A stretch of DNA of 64,000 nt. Origin: Reticulitermes speratus (Eukaryota > Arthropoda > Insecta > Blattodea > Rhinotermitidae). Below are positions 50,140 to 61,912 of this stretch, piece by piece. Below the pieces are notes generated by a model that saw only the letters and a program-made list of their open reading frames with translations, was not told the DNA's origin and made no database searches. Both the position numbers and the translations under genes were made by a program. Every line of letters begins with the position of its first letter. Position 1 is the first letter of the stretch. The stretch lies in the NCBI GenBank assembly GCA_021186555.1, contig JAJKFL010000014.1:23195033-23259032 (forward strand). Reading direction: 5' to 3'.

Positions 50140-50232
50140 TCAGATATGACGCCGTTTAGGCTTTGTATGTAGGTACCAACGTTTCGGGGAAGCTTGCTGT
50201 CTCCATCGTCAGAGTATTCAAAGGACAATAAT
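50140..50232. mobile_element. Palindromic-family half element
   Basis: GATATGACGCCGTTTAGGCT, GTACCAACGTTTCGGGGAAG CTTGCTGTCTCCATCGTCAG AGTA matches the left arm and core of the family (compare 39.3 and 56.4 kb). No right arm seen. Confidence 0.55.
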
Positions 50233-50581
50233 CTACACAGTGTCGTATTCCTGAAGACTGAAGTCCTCTTCGCATAAAGGGTTTAGAAAGATACCTGATT
50301 CCCTATTGCTTCGTAGTTTATGGCAGTGAAGAATTGTTGTAGCTCTTTGAGGACTGAAATCAATCTACGTTATATATGAAAGATTCAGTCCGTATCTCAC
50401 AGAAAATACAGTGGCTCCCAGTAGAAACACCAGTCTGTGAATTCTGTATAGGAAAATAACAGTTATTTATTGGAATAGTTATACGGAACACATAAGTACA
50501 CTGTTTGAGAGTTATTCAGAGTTGTTGGCATTTAATCTGGTGCTAAGTTCAGTAACAACTAGACCTAAAAGGTTTAAGTAA

Positions 50582-51055
50582 AGATAAAGTTCACCCTAGA
50601 ATAGGCCACGAAGGCCCAGAGGGAGAGTAGAGGTATAGCACTACTCTTTCTTTTAGCCTCGGCGCTAGGTGGGGGGTGGGTGGTCAACGCCACGCCTCGG
50701 CCGCTTTACCCCCGGTAATGACCCGGTACCCATTGTACAGGAGGCTGGGTAGGCCTCAGGGCCGGTCTGGACGGGTGCTGAAAATCTCGCCCCCACCGGG
50801 ATTTTTTTCCCCTTTGATCCATTTTTGTACTTCTAAATCCTTTGTCCTTCATGCCACTTATGTTCCATACTACTGTCCTTATACAACAAACACAACACAA
50901 ACGTCCATGCCCCCGGTGGGATTCGAACCCACAATCCCAGTAAGCGAACGGCCGTAGAGCCACGCCTTAGACCGCGCGGCCACTGGGATCGGCGTCGATC
51001 CCCGGACCGTCCAGCCCGTAGCGAGTCGCTAAACCGACTGAGCTATCCCGGCCCG
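50582..51055 (-). repeat. SINE type A interrupted by another SINE, exact 16-bp TSD
   Basis: The host SINE runs 50582-50801 and resumes at about 50995-51055. Its two parts join across the canonical B box (ACCGGGATT / CGATCCCCGGACC). The outer duplication TAAAAGGTTTAAGTAA is perfect (50566-50581 and 51056-51071), which dates the host insertion as fairly young. The head reads GGGCCGGGATAGCTCAGTCG on the minus strand. Confidence 0.9.
50802..50994 (-). repeat. SINE type B nested inside SINE type A
   Basis: Minus-strand head GCCGATCCCAGTGGCCGCGC GGTCTAAGGCGTGGC, B box GGGTTCGAATCCCACCGGGG, then a short body of about 110 bp ending in a T run on the + strand (poly-A tail on its own strand). The same head occurs at 2.9-3.2 kb with a different body. 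No clear duplication flanks the insert. It lies exactly in the host's B box, and the shared words GGGATT/GGTTCGAATCCC raise the option of a recombination product. Confidence 0.85.
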
Positions 51056-51071
51056 TAAAAGGTTTAAGTAA

Positions 51072-54060
51072 GCCTCCTTATAACACTGACATTCGTGCAA
51101 GTGGTAAGGGAGACATTCCTGACAATCGGAGTTCTTGCTTTCAGATTCGATGTTATACTTGTGATTACACTGTTCCTTAGCTTAAATAAGTTGGAACGGA
51201 CGTGTGACGATGTGTAAACTGCGGTACGAGAATACTCGCCACTGGTGTTCATGAAAGACATTTATTCCTTCCGAATCTTTCGATAAGCGAAAGTTCATTG
51301 AGTGGTAATTACATTTTATGCAATTACCGGAAATCATATGTATACGAGTACATAAAGGAAAATAATTTAAATATGGGTGATGTTATATATATACGCACGT
51401 TTGTATGTATACACCGTATGTTTGTAAGTATGTAGGCAGTATTGTAACGGGTAATCGCGTTTTCGTGCTTTTTCACTTCTTAGTTTTGTATCAATTTCAT
51501 TTCTTACTACATTGCTGTCAGGCGACTGGAAAGCGTGTTGGAGATCAGAATATATTTGTATGAAATTTACGAAACTGGATAATACAAGAAACAAAGAAAT
51601 GGTTCTGAGGGTTTAAATAGATACATCTCTTATGTTTTCGTTGTAGCGGAAATTGTATAAGCGTACCGAAGGAGTTTCATTAATATTTCAAATGCACTAA
51701 CTCAAGAATCTGAGCAGATCGTCTACTACGAAACCGATAAAATGGTAGGTATATAATCAGATCGACCGCATTCCTTCTCTTTTTGCTCTGTTCATGTATA
51801 ATGTTGGCCTATATCGATGTTTTTCAAACGTTCCTTACGGATAAACCTTGCGGTTTTGAAACATCGTAGACCTACATAAGAAGCACATATTACAGTGAAA
51901 TATGATTGAACACTTTATGCCTATCTTTAATATTTTATAAACTTCGTGGTTTGCCGAGACAGGATTAGCTTCTCAAAAATATGTTTGAGATTGTTACGAG
52001 TCAGTCAGTTAGTTCTTATTTAGTTAATTTGTTAGTTACTTAGTCAGTCAGTCTAGCGCCACTTCGATTTCTCGAACAATTAAAGCAACTTCCTATAACT
52101 CTTAAAAACCCAATATTATTTATTCAAGAATTCTGTAAAATTAAAATTCCTTTTAAGAAAGGTATCTGCGAGTCCCCTGAAATTCGAGGATCCGCGGAAC
52201 ACAGTTTGGAAACCACTGGTGACGGTAAATATATCCGTCCACTAGTGCCATCTCTCTCTCAAAGATCTTCTGCCGTTCAAATAACCAGAGATTCGTAACG
52301 CATATTCTTTTTTTTTTTATTTTTTATTCCTTCGTCTCTTTTCCTTTGTAAGAGACTTTCGAGCTTCTCATGACAAAGGGTTGCGCAAAAGGGTGTGGTT
52401 CGAATACGTATATGGAGAGATCGTCATCATGCATATAGGATAATATAGTATCATAATCTTCCCTGAGTTTTATAATGTGTTCTTCAAGAGTACCTCTAGG
52501 GCCCCGCCTTTCTCCTCTTTGAGCCTCCACCTCTTGTCCATGGAGCTGCAGGATTACGCGCTATATTCACGCCCCAATTTATGTAGCCGCTAAAGGAGAG
52601 GTTTTCGCTCCTGTCTTAAGAACTCCGTGGGCACGAAGCACTGCACAGTTATAATTGGTTCTCAGTTCAGAAAGAGCTTTGGTAATAGTTACAGTCCCAC
52701 TTACCAATGCAGACTATAGGGTCATAAGCAATGCCAGAAGCACTAACATTAAAAAGACATAAAATATTGCTCACTTTTTGTAACACGTCAAACTGATTCG
52801 GTCACTATCAGCAAAGATTTCGTCTTCAATGCAGACATCACCTTAAACCAAAACCCTTTCTCAAAAACATTTCTCCATACTTTAATAAACTACAGTTTTC
52901 AAGAAACCATAAGGTTGCGAGCTTTTACGCACATGTTTCATAAATATTATTACATAGTTACATTGCGTCATAATATGATGAAATCTAATTCGTGTAATGT
53001 AATTTTTTTAAGTTTAATAGCAGCTTTAAAGGAGGGTAACGTCGTAGCTACTGAATTAAGTTGTATTTCTCTAAGTAGAATAAATTTTGTATTTTTTATG
53101 AATTATTGAAGCTATTTTGAACTCATATGAGTCTGGGTGTATTTGTTAGTTTCTAAGCGCGTTAGCATCACGGATATTCACAGTCTTCTAATATTCGTAT
53201 ACATGCCCCTAACTCGACACGAGCCAAATGTGTGTGTGTATACTGTAATACTACCTACATTCTTAATGAAATTTTAATTCAAAACACAACTTTGCGCAAT
53301 CTCCGCTTTCGTGTTCTTCAGCATAAATTTTTGGTTACGCGCTTGTGGATTGATTGATATGACTTTCACTCACGCAGGACGTAGTTACTCTCGGTGTTTG
53401 ACAGATGGCATCAAACGCGAGACAACCTAGACATATACATACTTTCACCACCAAGAGAGACTTGATTATTTCACACGTATTCCTAATGTTAATCGTAAGA
53501 GAGCTTCGTTATGTACATACCTTCACTTCTAAGAGACCCTCAGGTGTGTGAAAAATGACACTAACCAGATGGCCTCAACACATCCATGCGCTGCTTTTTC
53601 TGTTGCATTTTTAATGAGTCTTTTCCAGTAGTAATAATATAGAAGTTTCTCTTGCCGTGTCCTTCTATCTCCTATCCAATTCGTCTTTCACAACCCATGC
53701 TGCCATTCCATTTTACACGAACTGTACAGGACAAATGCATTTTTAAGTACCCCAAGAAAACTTTTTCTCCCGCTATGATTTTGTTTGAATTCTTTTAGTG
53801 AAGAGTGGTACCTTGTACACCACAGCCGCATGGATTTCATTACACTGCCGACGACGGATGTCCGAAGACGGTGACATGTTTACTGCCATCCCTACTAGAT
53901 GAATGTTTGTTTAGATAGCGAGGCTGGGTCTCAATCGATCGTATGAGAAATGTACCTGGTGCCTTATAAAGGCCGCTGCTTCACCTAAATCTCTCGCCAT
54001 TTTCCCCACCTGACTTCATAAATTAACTTCAGCGAAAAGCAAGTAATTTTCCGATAACCG
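51072..54060. other. No gene seen
   Basis: About 3 kb of intron. T run at about 52308-52325. Frames at 51064-51261, 52324-52530 and 52915-53109 have no recognisable domain. Confidence 0.4.
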
Positions 54061-55059
54061 TTGTTTTAAATCTCAAAGTCCTAATTTATTACTACTGCTA
54101 CTGCTACTACTACTACTTTTTTTACTTCTTCTTCCTCCTCCTTCAACTTGAAAGATCGTTACCTGGACACGTGAGACAGACTCAAAATTTATCGCTTCTG
54201 TTTGTCGTAGTGTATCATTCTAGAAATCGGCATTTTTTATTCAAATAAACTATGCTTCATTCATAAAAAGAATACTCGCTCTTTAACGTCATTGTACGAA
54301 CGTGTTTTACATACTACAAAGGAAATTAATCAAAATAAGAGTTTTACGTTTTGCTCTGATTTCTGTCAGAACATGTCTCGTGAAATTCAGTCTCAACACA
54401 AACGAAGACAAGCTTACAAGGCAGAGAGGCCTAAATTTCCGATCCTAAAACATTGCAAGATACGAAGTGTACGTGTAACGTAACACAGACACGATTTTGA
54501 ATTGTCGCCCTGATTACCCGATATCTAAGTGGTGCCTTATTACGTTTAGATCGTCACCTATTTCTTCGGCCGCTCTGGCTGGCAGAATTTCTTTAACTTC
54601 GTCGTAAACGGTGTTATATTAACATACCAGCTATATATACTTTGGTCTTCCTATAACGTTTCCGTCATTTTTGTCAGATTTTAACGAAACTTGAATTCGG
54701 GCAACATATTTTAGTAAAAATTTCCTAAATAAAAATTCACGAAAATCCAATGGGAGCCGAGGTGTTCAATGCGGACACACAAACGGACGGACATAACGAA
54801 GCTCGTAATTGCTCTTCGCAGTGTTTTTGTGATAGCGCCTAATAAAGGGTTATTTACTCCCAAAATACTGCTTAATCCCTCATACTCCCTTTAACGATTA
54901 TAAAAAATTAAACATAGATTTACATGTTTTCTATTTTGCATCTTGATAAATATTTTAAAGGACCTGTAGGTATCAGTTTTAGCCTTTGGGGACGTAAAGG
55001 TGTTGTGACCATACGCGCAACTTTGTGATTAACAATGCAGTCCTTCAGTAAGGCATGTA

Positions 55060-55094
<35 letters not shown>

Positions 55095-55600
55095 AAACAA
55101 AACGGGTTGGATGAACGTAATTGTGGTTCCAAGCCGTTCGACAACCACGCTGCCTTACTCCTCATGAAGTTCGATTGAACGTCGTTAAATTTCTGAAAAG
55201 AATGGGAGTCGTACAAACGTTTATAAACAATATGACGTACAGATCTCTTTTAAAACGCCGTGAATTTCAGTTTAAACACTCTTCGAAATCTGAGAGAAAT
55301 GAAATGGGTAAATACTTGGTACCTTTTTCTCTGTATTGCCTTTCTTTAACCTGAGGACAGGCACAGATTTTTTGATTGCTTTTGTCAGCGCAAAATTTCT
55401 GTCTGCGCTACACTAGTTGTATTATGAAGGTGCTCTGCTCGAAATAGAGCGTACATAAAATTATGAAGAGCAGTGAAATACACAGAATTTGAAAGAATGT
55501 TTTAGTTGCATCATTATACTGCCGTTTAAAAACTTTGCAGACAAGTGGGCTTCACAAAAATATTTTAGCTGTGTACGTTTACAGTCTGTCCGTGTGATCG
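54061..55600. repeat. Intron with simple repeats, TG run at 55063-55093
   Basis: A (TG)n run of about 15 units at 55063-55093 and a CTA/CTG/CTT triplet-rich stretch at about 54092-54140. No exon or transposon seen. Frames at 54292-54483 and 55121-55354 have no recognisable domain. Confidence 0.7.
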
Positions 55601-56329
55601 GTGACTCTGTCCTCGGACACTTGAACACTGGAAGCGTTGGATCCAATCCCACACGAGGTGTGAGAGTATGTCTTCATTTTGCCCGTGCTTTTGTTGTCCT
55701 GTCTAGGTGGATCCCCTCTCCGTCACGGGCGTACCCCGTTATTGCGCGGTTATATCCCCAGTAAACAAAATAGTCACATTTTATTTACCACCATTTAAAG
55801 TTTGATTTATGCTACATAATAACCTACTACAGTGTGTTGCACCGAGCAGGCCTCTACAGTCCTAACGTTCAGAATTTCTTAGTTTTAATTTATGAATAGT
55901 GTCGTACAATAAGGACAAATTTCCCAGCGTTCATTAAGTCGAAAAGCTGTCACAGTGTCCTTAGTTGTTGGCTCAGAATAAAGGGCCGTAACTGTAAAAA
56001 AGAACGACATTCTTGTAAAATTACATGTAAGTTTAGGTATGGCGTGTGTTAAATAGGTTACTTCGACTAATTTTCTCGCAGTCCATTAGCTCATAAAATA
56101 TTAAAAGTGAATCACAAGATAATTTCCATTACGGAGAAAAAATGTAACAGTATTGTTAAGGTCGCCAAAGGGTAACTTCAATATAAACATATGTTGGAAG
56201 CCACAGTACATTTTTATTTAATTACAGACGGCAGTAGCAGAGTGTAGAGCATTGTGATCCTGTTTTTACTTATATTCACAAGAATAATAGTTCCTGGAAA
56301 AAAATCATAGATAAAGTAAAGGTATAATT

Positions 56330-56637
56330 TTGATTTCAGGCTTCCGCCGCGATGTTGATGAGATCTGCGCTCTTCTGGGATATTACGCGGCGTCGTGTGT
56401 TAATTGTTTACCAACGTTTCGTGACAACGTATCGGTCCCATCTTCACAGGTCAAGAGTCCGACGCCTACTGATTGCTACCTCGCGCGCACTTTCTATGAA
56501 TCTAAGTCATAGGTTGCTGGCTTTCTTTCCTACTCGAACTCTGGACCCATGAAGATGGGACCGATACGTTGTCCCGAAACGTCGGTAAACAATTACCACA
56601 CGACGCCGTGTAATATCCCAGAAGAGCGCAGATTTCA
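56330..56637. mobile_element. Best-preserved palindromic element, long arms and 13-bp TSD
   Basis: Arms 56362-56452 and 56543-56636 are near-perfect inverted repeats of about 90 bp, for example ATCTGCGCTCTTCTGGGATA, TTACGCGGCGTCGTGTGTTA, ATTGTTTACCAACGTTTCGT, CAACGTATCGGTCCCATCTT. The spacer is about 90 bp. TAAAGGTATAATT flanks it (56317-56329 and 56638-56650), a perfect 13-bp duplication. The left end carries about 30 extra bases (TTCAGGCTTCCGCCGCGATG) before the arm. No ORF. The transcript could form a long hairpin. Confidence 0.85.
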
Positions 56638-56669
56638 TAAAGGTATAATTGTCCCAATACATCATCAGC

Positions 56670-56790
56670 TACACCGGGACAAGTTTCTCCTTGTCGGTAC
56701 CGTTCCACCAATTCTCCATACCCATTAATTCATCTATCGCCGACGCTCTGTAATCTTAAGCAGTTGACAGCGTCGATAACTGACACAATT
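56670..56790 (+). repeat. SINE type C 3' fragment
   Basis: TCTCCTTGTCGGTACCGTTC CACCAATTCTCCATACCCAT, then CTATCGCCGACGCTCTGTAA and TTGACAGCGTCGATAAC, match the 3' body of the copy at 26.3 kb (CCCTGTCAGTACCATTTCAC, GTGACAGCGTCGTTAAA). The head is missing. Confidence 0.6.
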
Positions 56791-56839
56791 GAGTAACACG
56801 AAATCTAGGTACTACAAGGTGATGAGTAAGTTTCGCGTT

Positions 56840-56931
56840 CCTGCCCCTTTAACCCCTGGTAAAGTGCTCCCGGTATCCATCTGCTAAAAGCTGGGTGAAT
56901 TCAGAGCCGGTCTGGGCTTGGTGTCAAACAG
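56840..56931 (-). repeat. SINE type A fragment
   Basis: TTAACCCCTGGTAAAGTGCT CCCGGTATCCATCTGCTAAA AGCTGGGTGAATTCAGAGCC GGTCTGG follows the type A body (TTTACCCCCGG, AGACCCGGTACCCAT, AGGCTGGGT, GGGCCGGTCTGG). Both ends lost. Confidence 0.6.
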
Positions 56932-59900
56932 AGAGTTTCCAGGAGCTTAAAGACGGCTTAAGTCTTTCAGAAGGCACAGATCCCAATACGTAAGACTGTG
57001 TAGAACAGAGAGCTTGGTAGTGGGGCGTTACGTTACCTCGCTTAGTAAGTGAGAATCTGATGAATGATTCAGTGACTTAATGTTGTGTACCTAGTAGTTA
57101 CAGTACACATAAATAATTATAGTCTGACATTACAGAAATTGTGATTAACGATGTTATACAAGTCAATCGGGGAAGATCCTTGAGTCTGTCTTCCGTGTTT
57201 TGTAAAAGTAACCTGGAAGTTCTTGGTCTTTCAGTAGATACGGAGGCAACACGTAGAGAAATTATGCATGCCAATATTTACACTCTGCAAGACTATGAAT
57301 TGGTAACGGCCACAGACTGTAAGAAAGTGTATTTTCTTACTTTCAGGAACTTCAGACGATTTCATTTTTTGCAAAGACCTGCCGTCATATATGTCTTGTA
57401 AATTCAGGATAGAATATTTAATAACGCTCGTATATGACTCTGTTTTCGCCAAATATAACTCTCTGAATACCTCCAAAGCAGTGACAGAGTAACAGTCGCT
57501 TATAAGGATTTAAAAATCAATGTAAAAGCAAGGAATTAGGTGTTCAAATTTACATCACTGTACTTGTGCTAGAAATCCCAGTGTTTGGATCCCTGTTTAG
57601 AAGAACAGATGTGATCTGCGTTACCCATAAAGGACACTATGCTTACAGTTTCGAACATGTGTATTGAGCAATTAAAATAGTCGCCAGGAAGTATTAATTT
57701 CCCTGTAAGATAAAAAGTTTTTATATCGCCTTTAAACTACTTTGAAATTAGTTATTTTTATTTTATTAATGTAGCGCTTTGTTACAATATCCCTACAATA
57801 TGGAATCAAATGTTTAAGCATTTCATACGTTCTGCAATTTCCTTTAACCCATTGAATAGTACGATGCGATTGGGCATAGAGTATTTATGTCGTCGATTCA
57901 TTCATTCATTTTACTTATAGTTCTAACTTCTCGCTAGTTTTAATAGGCCTAAGTATTATTATTGAGCAGTGAATATTTGCATATAAATTTAGTGTTTTTA
58001 CTGTAAGTGAGGCGTTAAACATTGTGTTATTTATTCAGGTTAATGAAGAACTTTACTTCCACCACCAATCTCAATGAGCAAGTTGAACGTCTTACCAGAA
58101 TATTGTTTCTCTTTCTCATATTAGTCTAACTGAATTTGTTTTCCTTAAAGGAACTTGAAGATCGTGGATGTTAGCGTGTCGTTGACGATGCCTTCTGAGG
58201 GTTGTTGGGCGCATACTCTACAGTTTTAACAGTTTTTTAAATAAAAAAATGTAACGCACGTTAATATCTGCTTTGTTTGATTACAACGCGGGAAGATTTC
58301 TAAAAAGTGTCATGCAGTGTGAATACGTATAATGTGTACCCTGTTCTTTCACTGTAAAACGTAATAAATCACTCTTAATTACAATATTAACATAGCACGC
58401 AATGTTTGAATTTTTAAGGCAAACATCCATATAATGTGTAGAGTAATAATTTCCCCTTATTTTTGTGGGTTTAAATCTGATGTTCTTTATTCCGAAAAGG
58501 AACATAAATAAAGGGGCTTGTTAAAATAAAGTGTTAATGAAAGTATTTGGATCTATGAGAATGAGTGGCCCGGGAAATTTAGGAATTGCCATCGACTAAT
58601 TACGTGCTATAACCTGAGCTCTGTATATTCCAGATTATGCCGCCTGGATTATTATTTTGTTTATATTCACTGATTTTTTTTCTCATTTTCACTCCGAGGA
58701 ACTGAAGAGAGACAATGATAAAGTTGATACTGTTTCTGGGCATATGCACAGTTTAAAAGTGAACTGTATTTCCAACTTTACGGAGGGACATGCCTCCTTC
58801 TTTGGATCCAAACATAGACTTTTCTTCTAATTTGTATGTACAAAAATTTTCGCCTGGACTCAGTTTATTCAGAATATTTTCCTGTGTCCAATCTTTTGTG
58901 TTATAGGTTCTTTCTTATCTCTTTTTGCACTTCTCCGCCCTGGGGATGAAGGCACAACCGTCCTTCGAAATGTCGGGAACATTTTACCCAACCATACAAC
59001 GTCACGTCGCGGAAAATCTAATTTTTTTTTTTTTTGTTGGCGTTGTCTGATCGGCACGTTGGTATATCGGTTTCATTACGCTAGAAGCATATTGGGACTG
59101 TGGCCGCCTATGCTGTCTGTGCTCGTGGGGTATCTATTGTACACTAAAATGCTTTGCATATTCAAAAGTATTTTCATGTGCAAGCTTTGAGTAACAAAGA
59201 TCCAAGCGATCGAGGTTTGAAGGCTAACGTTTGTACCACTGCTTGCCAAATATGGATGGGTTCTGTGTCTATTGTTTCTACGAGTCCCAGAAACTGGACA
59301 AACACTGCGACAGAAGGAGAGATACTGGTTCCGTATTCCTGCATGGCTTTCGATTTATTAATGTGATCGCGTGGGCATTAAATACGGATTGTGAAGCCTA
59401 ATGGAAACCCCTTGCATGACTGACGGTGAAAGAGCACGGTAAGTTGTTAAGTTAAAAATTTATTATCCCGACTTTCGTGTTAAGTCTTCCAACGGCCAGG
59501 TATAGCATTGAGAATTTATAGGGATTATTCGTATTGACGAGAAATCGATGGCGTTCGACTTAAAATTTGTAATACATTTCTGTAAAGACTTTGAGAGTAC
59601 GTTGAACGTACATCAGTTTCCTGAAATTAATTTTATATTTAATCTTTTAAGATGTTGGAAGCGGTTTGTCATTTATATGCTTCTTCTGTGAAGGCCTTCC
59701 ATTGCAACATATTTTCTTCCCATCGCTGTACGAGGTTCGTAAATTCAGCAGCAGGAAAGTTTCCTTTTTCTCAGAGCTTCTCTAAGAAATGAAAGACGTG
59801 CTTATCGTGTTCAAACGTTTGACCTCTTATCGACAACTTCAGTGGCCCAAGGAGATAAAAATTGCTGGCAGGTACATTTGGCCTATATTGAGAGGGTTTG

Positions 59901-61490
59901 AAGCACTTTTCAGCCCATTTTCTCGTGAACTCTAATTGTTAAAAAATGCAGGTCTCAACACATGAAGTGTTTATGATCATTGCAAGAAACCGTTTTTGTA
60001 TATCGAACCTGGAAAATCTTTCAGATGGTTATTAAAGCAATATAGGAATGTATCGTGTTTATTTTTAATATCTAAAGTTTCACCGAAATAACCAACAATT
60101 TTCGATTCTTGGGATATAATTTCAACCTATCGACTTTTATTCTGTTTATTTCCATGTTAAGAGCCAAGAAGTTCGGGCACATGCGTATTTTTGCCAGAAT
60201 GTAAATTTTAAAGAATTCCGAGGTTCACGTAAAATGTTGTATCTGCATCCATCCAGTGGGTATTTTCTGCTACTGTCTACCTTCACGTTACGTGTTATGC
60301 ACGTATAAAATGTCGGTAAATTTAAATTTATAAATTCCATGTTTAAATTTCGTAACATGAAAGATGACTCACTAATTTCGCATAGCTATTACTTGTCGCG
60401 CTGGCCTATTTCAGTTTTCTAAATATTTAATTATTTCCGGTTACGGACAATACAGCTCACACAGAAGTACTCTTCACCTGCTGTGGTTAAGTATGGCTCT
60501 AATAATATTGGTGGCAATGTATTTGGCGTTGCTTTTTATACCACTGAAAATAATAGCTACGGTACTGCTTATTATGGATAAATAAGGGAAAAGTACTGAA
60601 TATTTTCTTGAATAAAAATTTAATGTGGGAATAGTTACATGTTTGATAGGGCAGTTAATTTCTACCTACAGAAAAAAGTAAAACAGTTCTTCAAAATTTA
60701 AAGTCAAGATTCTATCTTAATAACAGTTCATGCAATACAATTTATAAAATAAATATGGATATGTTATCTCGATAACAATACCTTGCTAAGTTAGGTATAC
60801 AGAACTGTTCTGCCGGTCACGTCAGTAAAATATGATGTTACACTTTCTGCCATAATTTAATGAGCTTCCTTGAGAGAAATTATTAAGTAGTTAACCTACC
60901 GTAATAAATCGAATGGATTTTGAAGGTAGTCCGAATACTCATTCTCTAAAGCACTAACTTCTTACAAAATTACTTACTGAATTATTAACGGGTGGAAAAA
61001 TGAAAGTCGGCACGTCATTAATATATTTGTATATGTAATTTTTATTTTCCACTTATGTATTTATTTTGATGACAAATTAGATCGAGTAGACCTGAATGGG
61101 AGGACGCACATTTGAGTAACCTGCTTATACTGCTTACTACATCACACTCCGTAAGATTTACATTAAACTTTCATTTTATGAATGAAAAAATTTGGACCAT
61201 TCTGGACTACAGAGATAATTGCATTACCTACCGAGTCGCGAGTTCCTGCTCTAAACATGTTCTAAAAAAAAGATTCCTTCACGTGAAAGTATCTCCGTAA
61301 ATTTTTATCATGTTACCGTGTCATGGAGGAAACAAACGATTCACTTCTCCTGTGGCACCACAAATATCCCTTGAAAAGCTGAAGCTATTGCACTACAGTT
61401 TCTGTTGGACTAGGTGCAATAGGTCAAATTTTAAGTTGCCTTTTTCCATTCTTTCCGCCACTTTCTACATTTTTTCAGTGTATGTAGGAG
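56932..61490. other. Unannotated intron; one palindromic-family fragment
   Basis: About 4.5 kb. At 58945-59005, GATGAAGGCACAACCGTCCT TCGAAATGTCGGGAACATTT and CAACGTCACGTCGCGG belong to the fold-back family. An A/T run lies at about 59022-59034. Frames at 57141-57401, 59154-59366 and 61112-61300 show no recognisable domain. Confidence 0.45.
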
Positions 61491-61494
61491 AGGG

Positions 61495-61788
61495 TAGGAG
61501 CGGAGTAGCGTAATAGTTGTAGCGACCAGGCTACAGGCTGACGGTCCAGGGCTCGAATCCCGCTAAGGGCAAAATATTTTCTCTGCTTCAAAACGTCCAG
61601 ACCGGCTCTGAAGCCCACCCAGCCTCCTATTCAGTGGGTACTTGCGTTTTGTACCGGGGTAAAGCGGCCAGGGCTTGAAGTTAACCATTCACCTTCATCT
61701 AGTGCCGAGGTTGAGAATGAGTGGAGCTATAACTCTACTCCCACTACATGCCTTCCATGGCATGGACAGGGAAACTGTGACCTTTATA
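61495..61788 (+). repeat. SINE type A, + strand, just upstream of exon B
   Basis: Head GAGTAGCGTAATAGTTGTAG CGACCAGGCTACAGG, B box GGGCTCGAATCCCGC, body CCAGACCGGCTCTGAAGCCC, CAGTGGGTACTTGCG, GGGGTAAAGCGGCCAGGGCT, ACCTTCATCTAGTGCCGAGG and GGAGCTATAACTCTACTCCC. It ends CCTTTATATA. It lies about 125 bp upstream of the exon B acceptor in the same orientation, so the branch region of the giant intron is right after the SINE. Confidence 0.8.
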
Positions 61789-61912
61789 TAGGAGTGTTTA
61801 TACTGTATAATCAGAACTAACACATTTTATGAGCAATTATAAATTTTTATCACTAGGATGGTTAGTTTAGCTTTTAGTGTGTGTTGATTACAATATAAGT
61901 ACTTTGTTTTAG

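Larger units (their letters stand above)
12753..61912 (+). other. Giant intron splitting the Ig domain (about 49.2 kb)
   Basis: Bounded by the donor GTAATG at exon A and the acceptor TTTTAG at exon B, both in phase 0. No other exon with a recognisable protein domain was seen on either strand inside it, apart from the 27-nt candidate near 16.0 kb. The content is repeats, listed separately, and unannotated AT-rich sequence. Insects with large genomes commonly carry introns of this size in neuronal adhesion genes. That the two half-domains belong together is inferred from strand, phase and complementary Ig content; no transcript was available. Confidence 0.75.

Noticed and set aside
50900..50994. 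Possible genuine tRNA-Leu gene on the minus strand
   Set aside because: The A and B boxes are present but the head runs into a SINE body with an A-rich tail, and a second copy with the same head exists at 3.1 kb.
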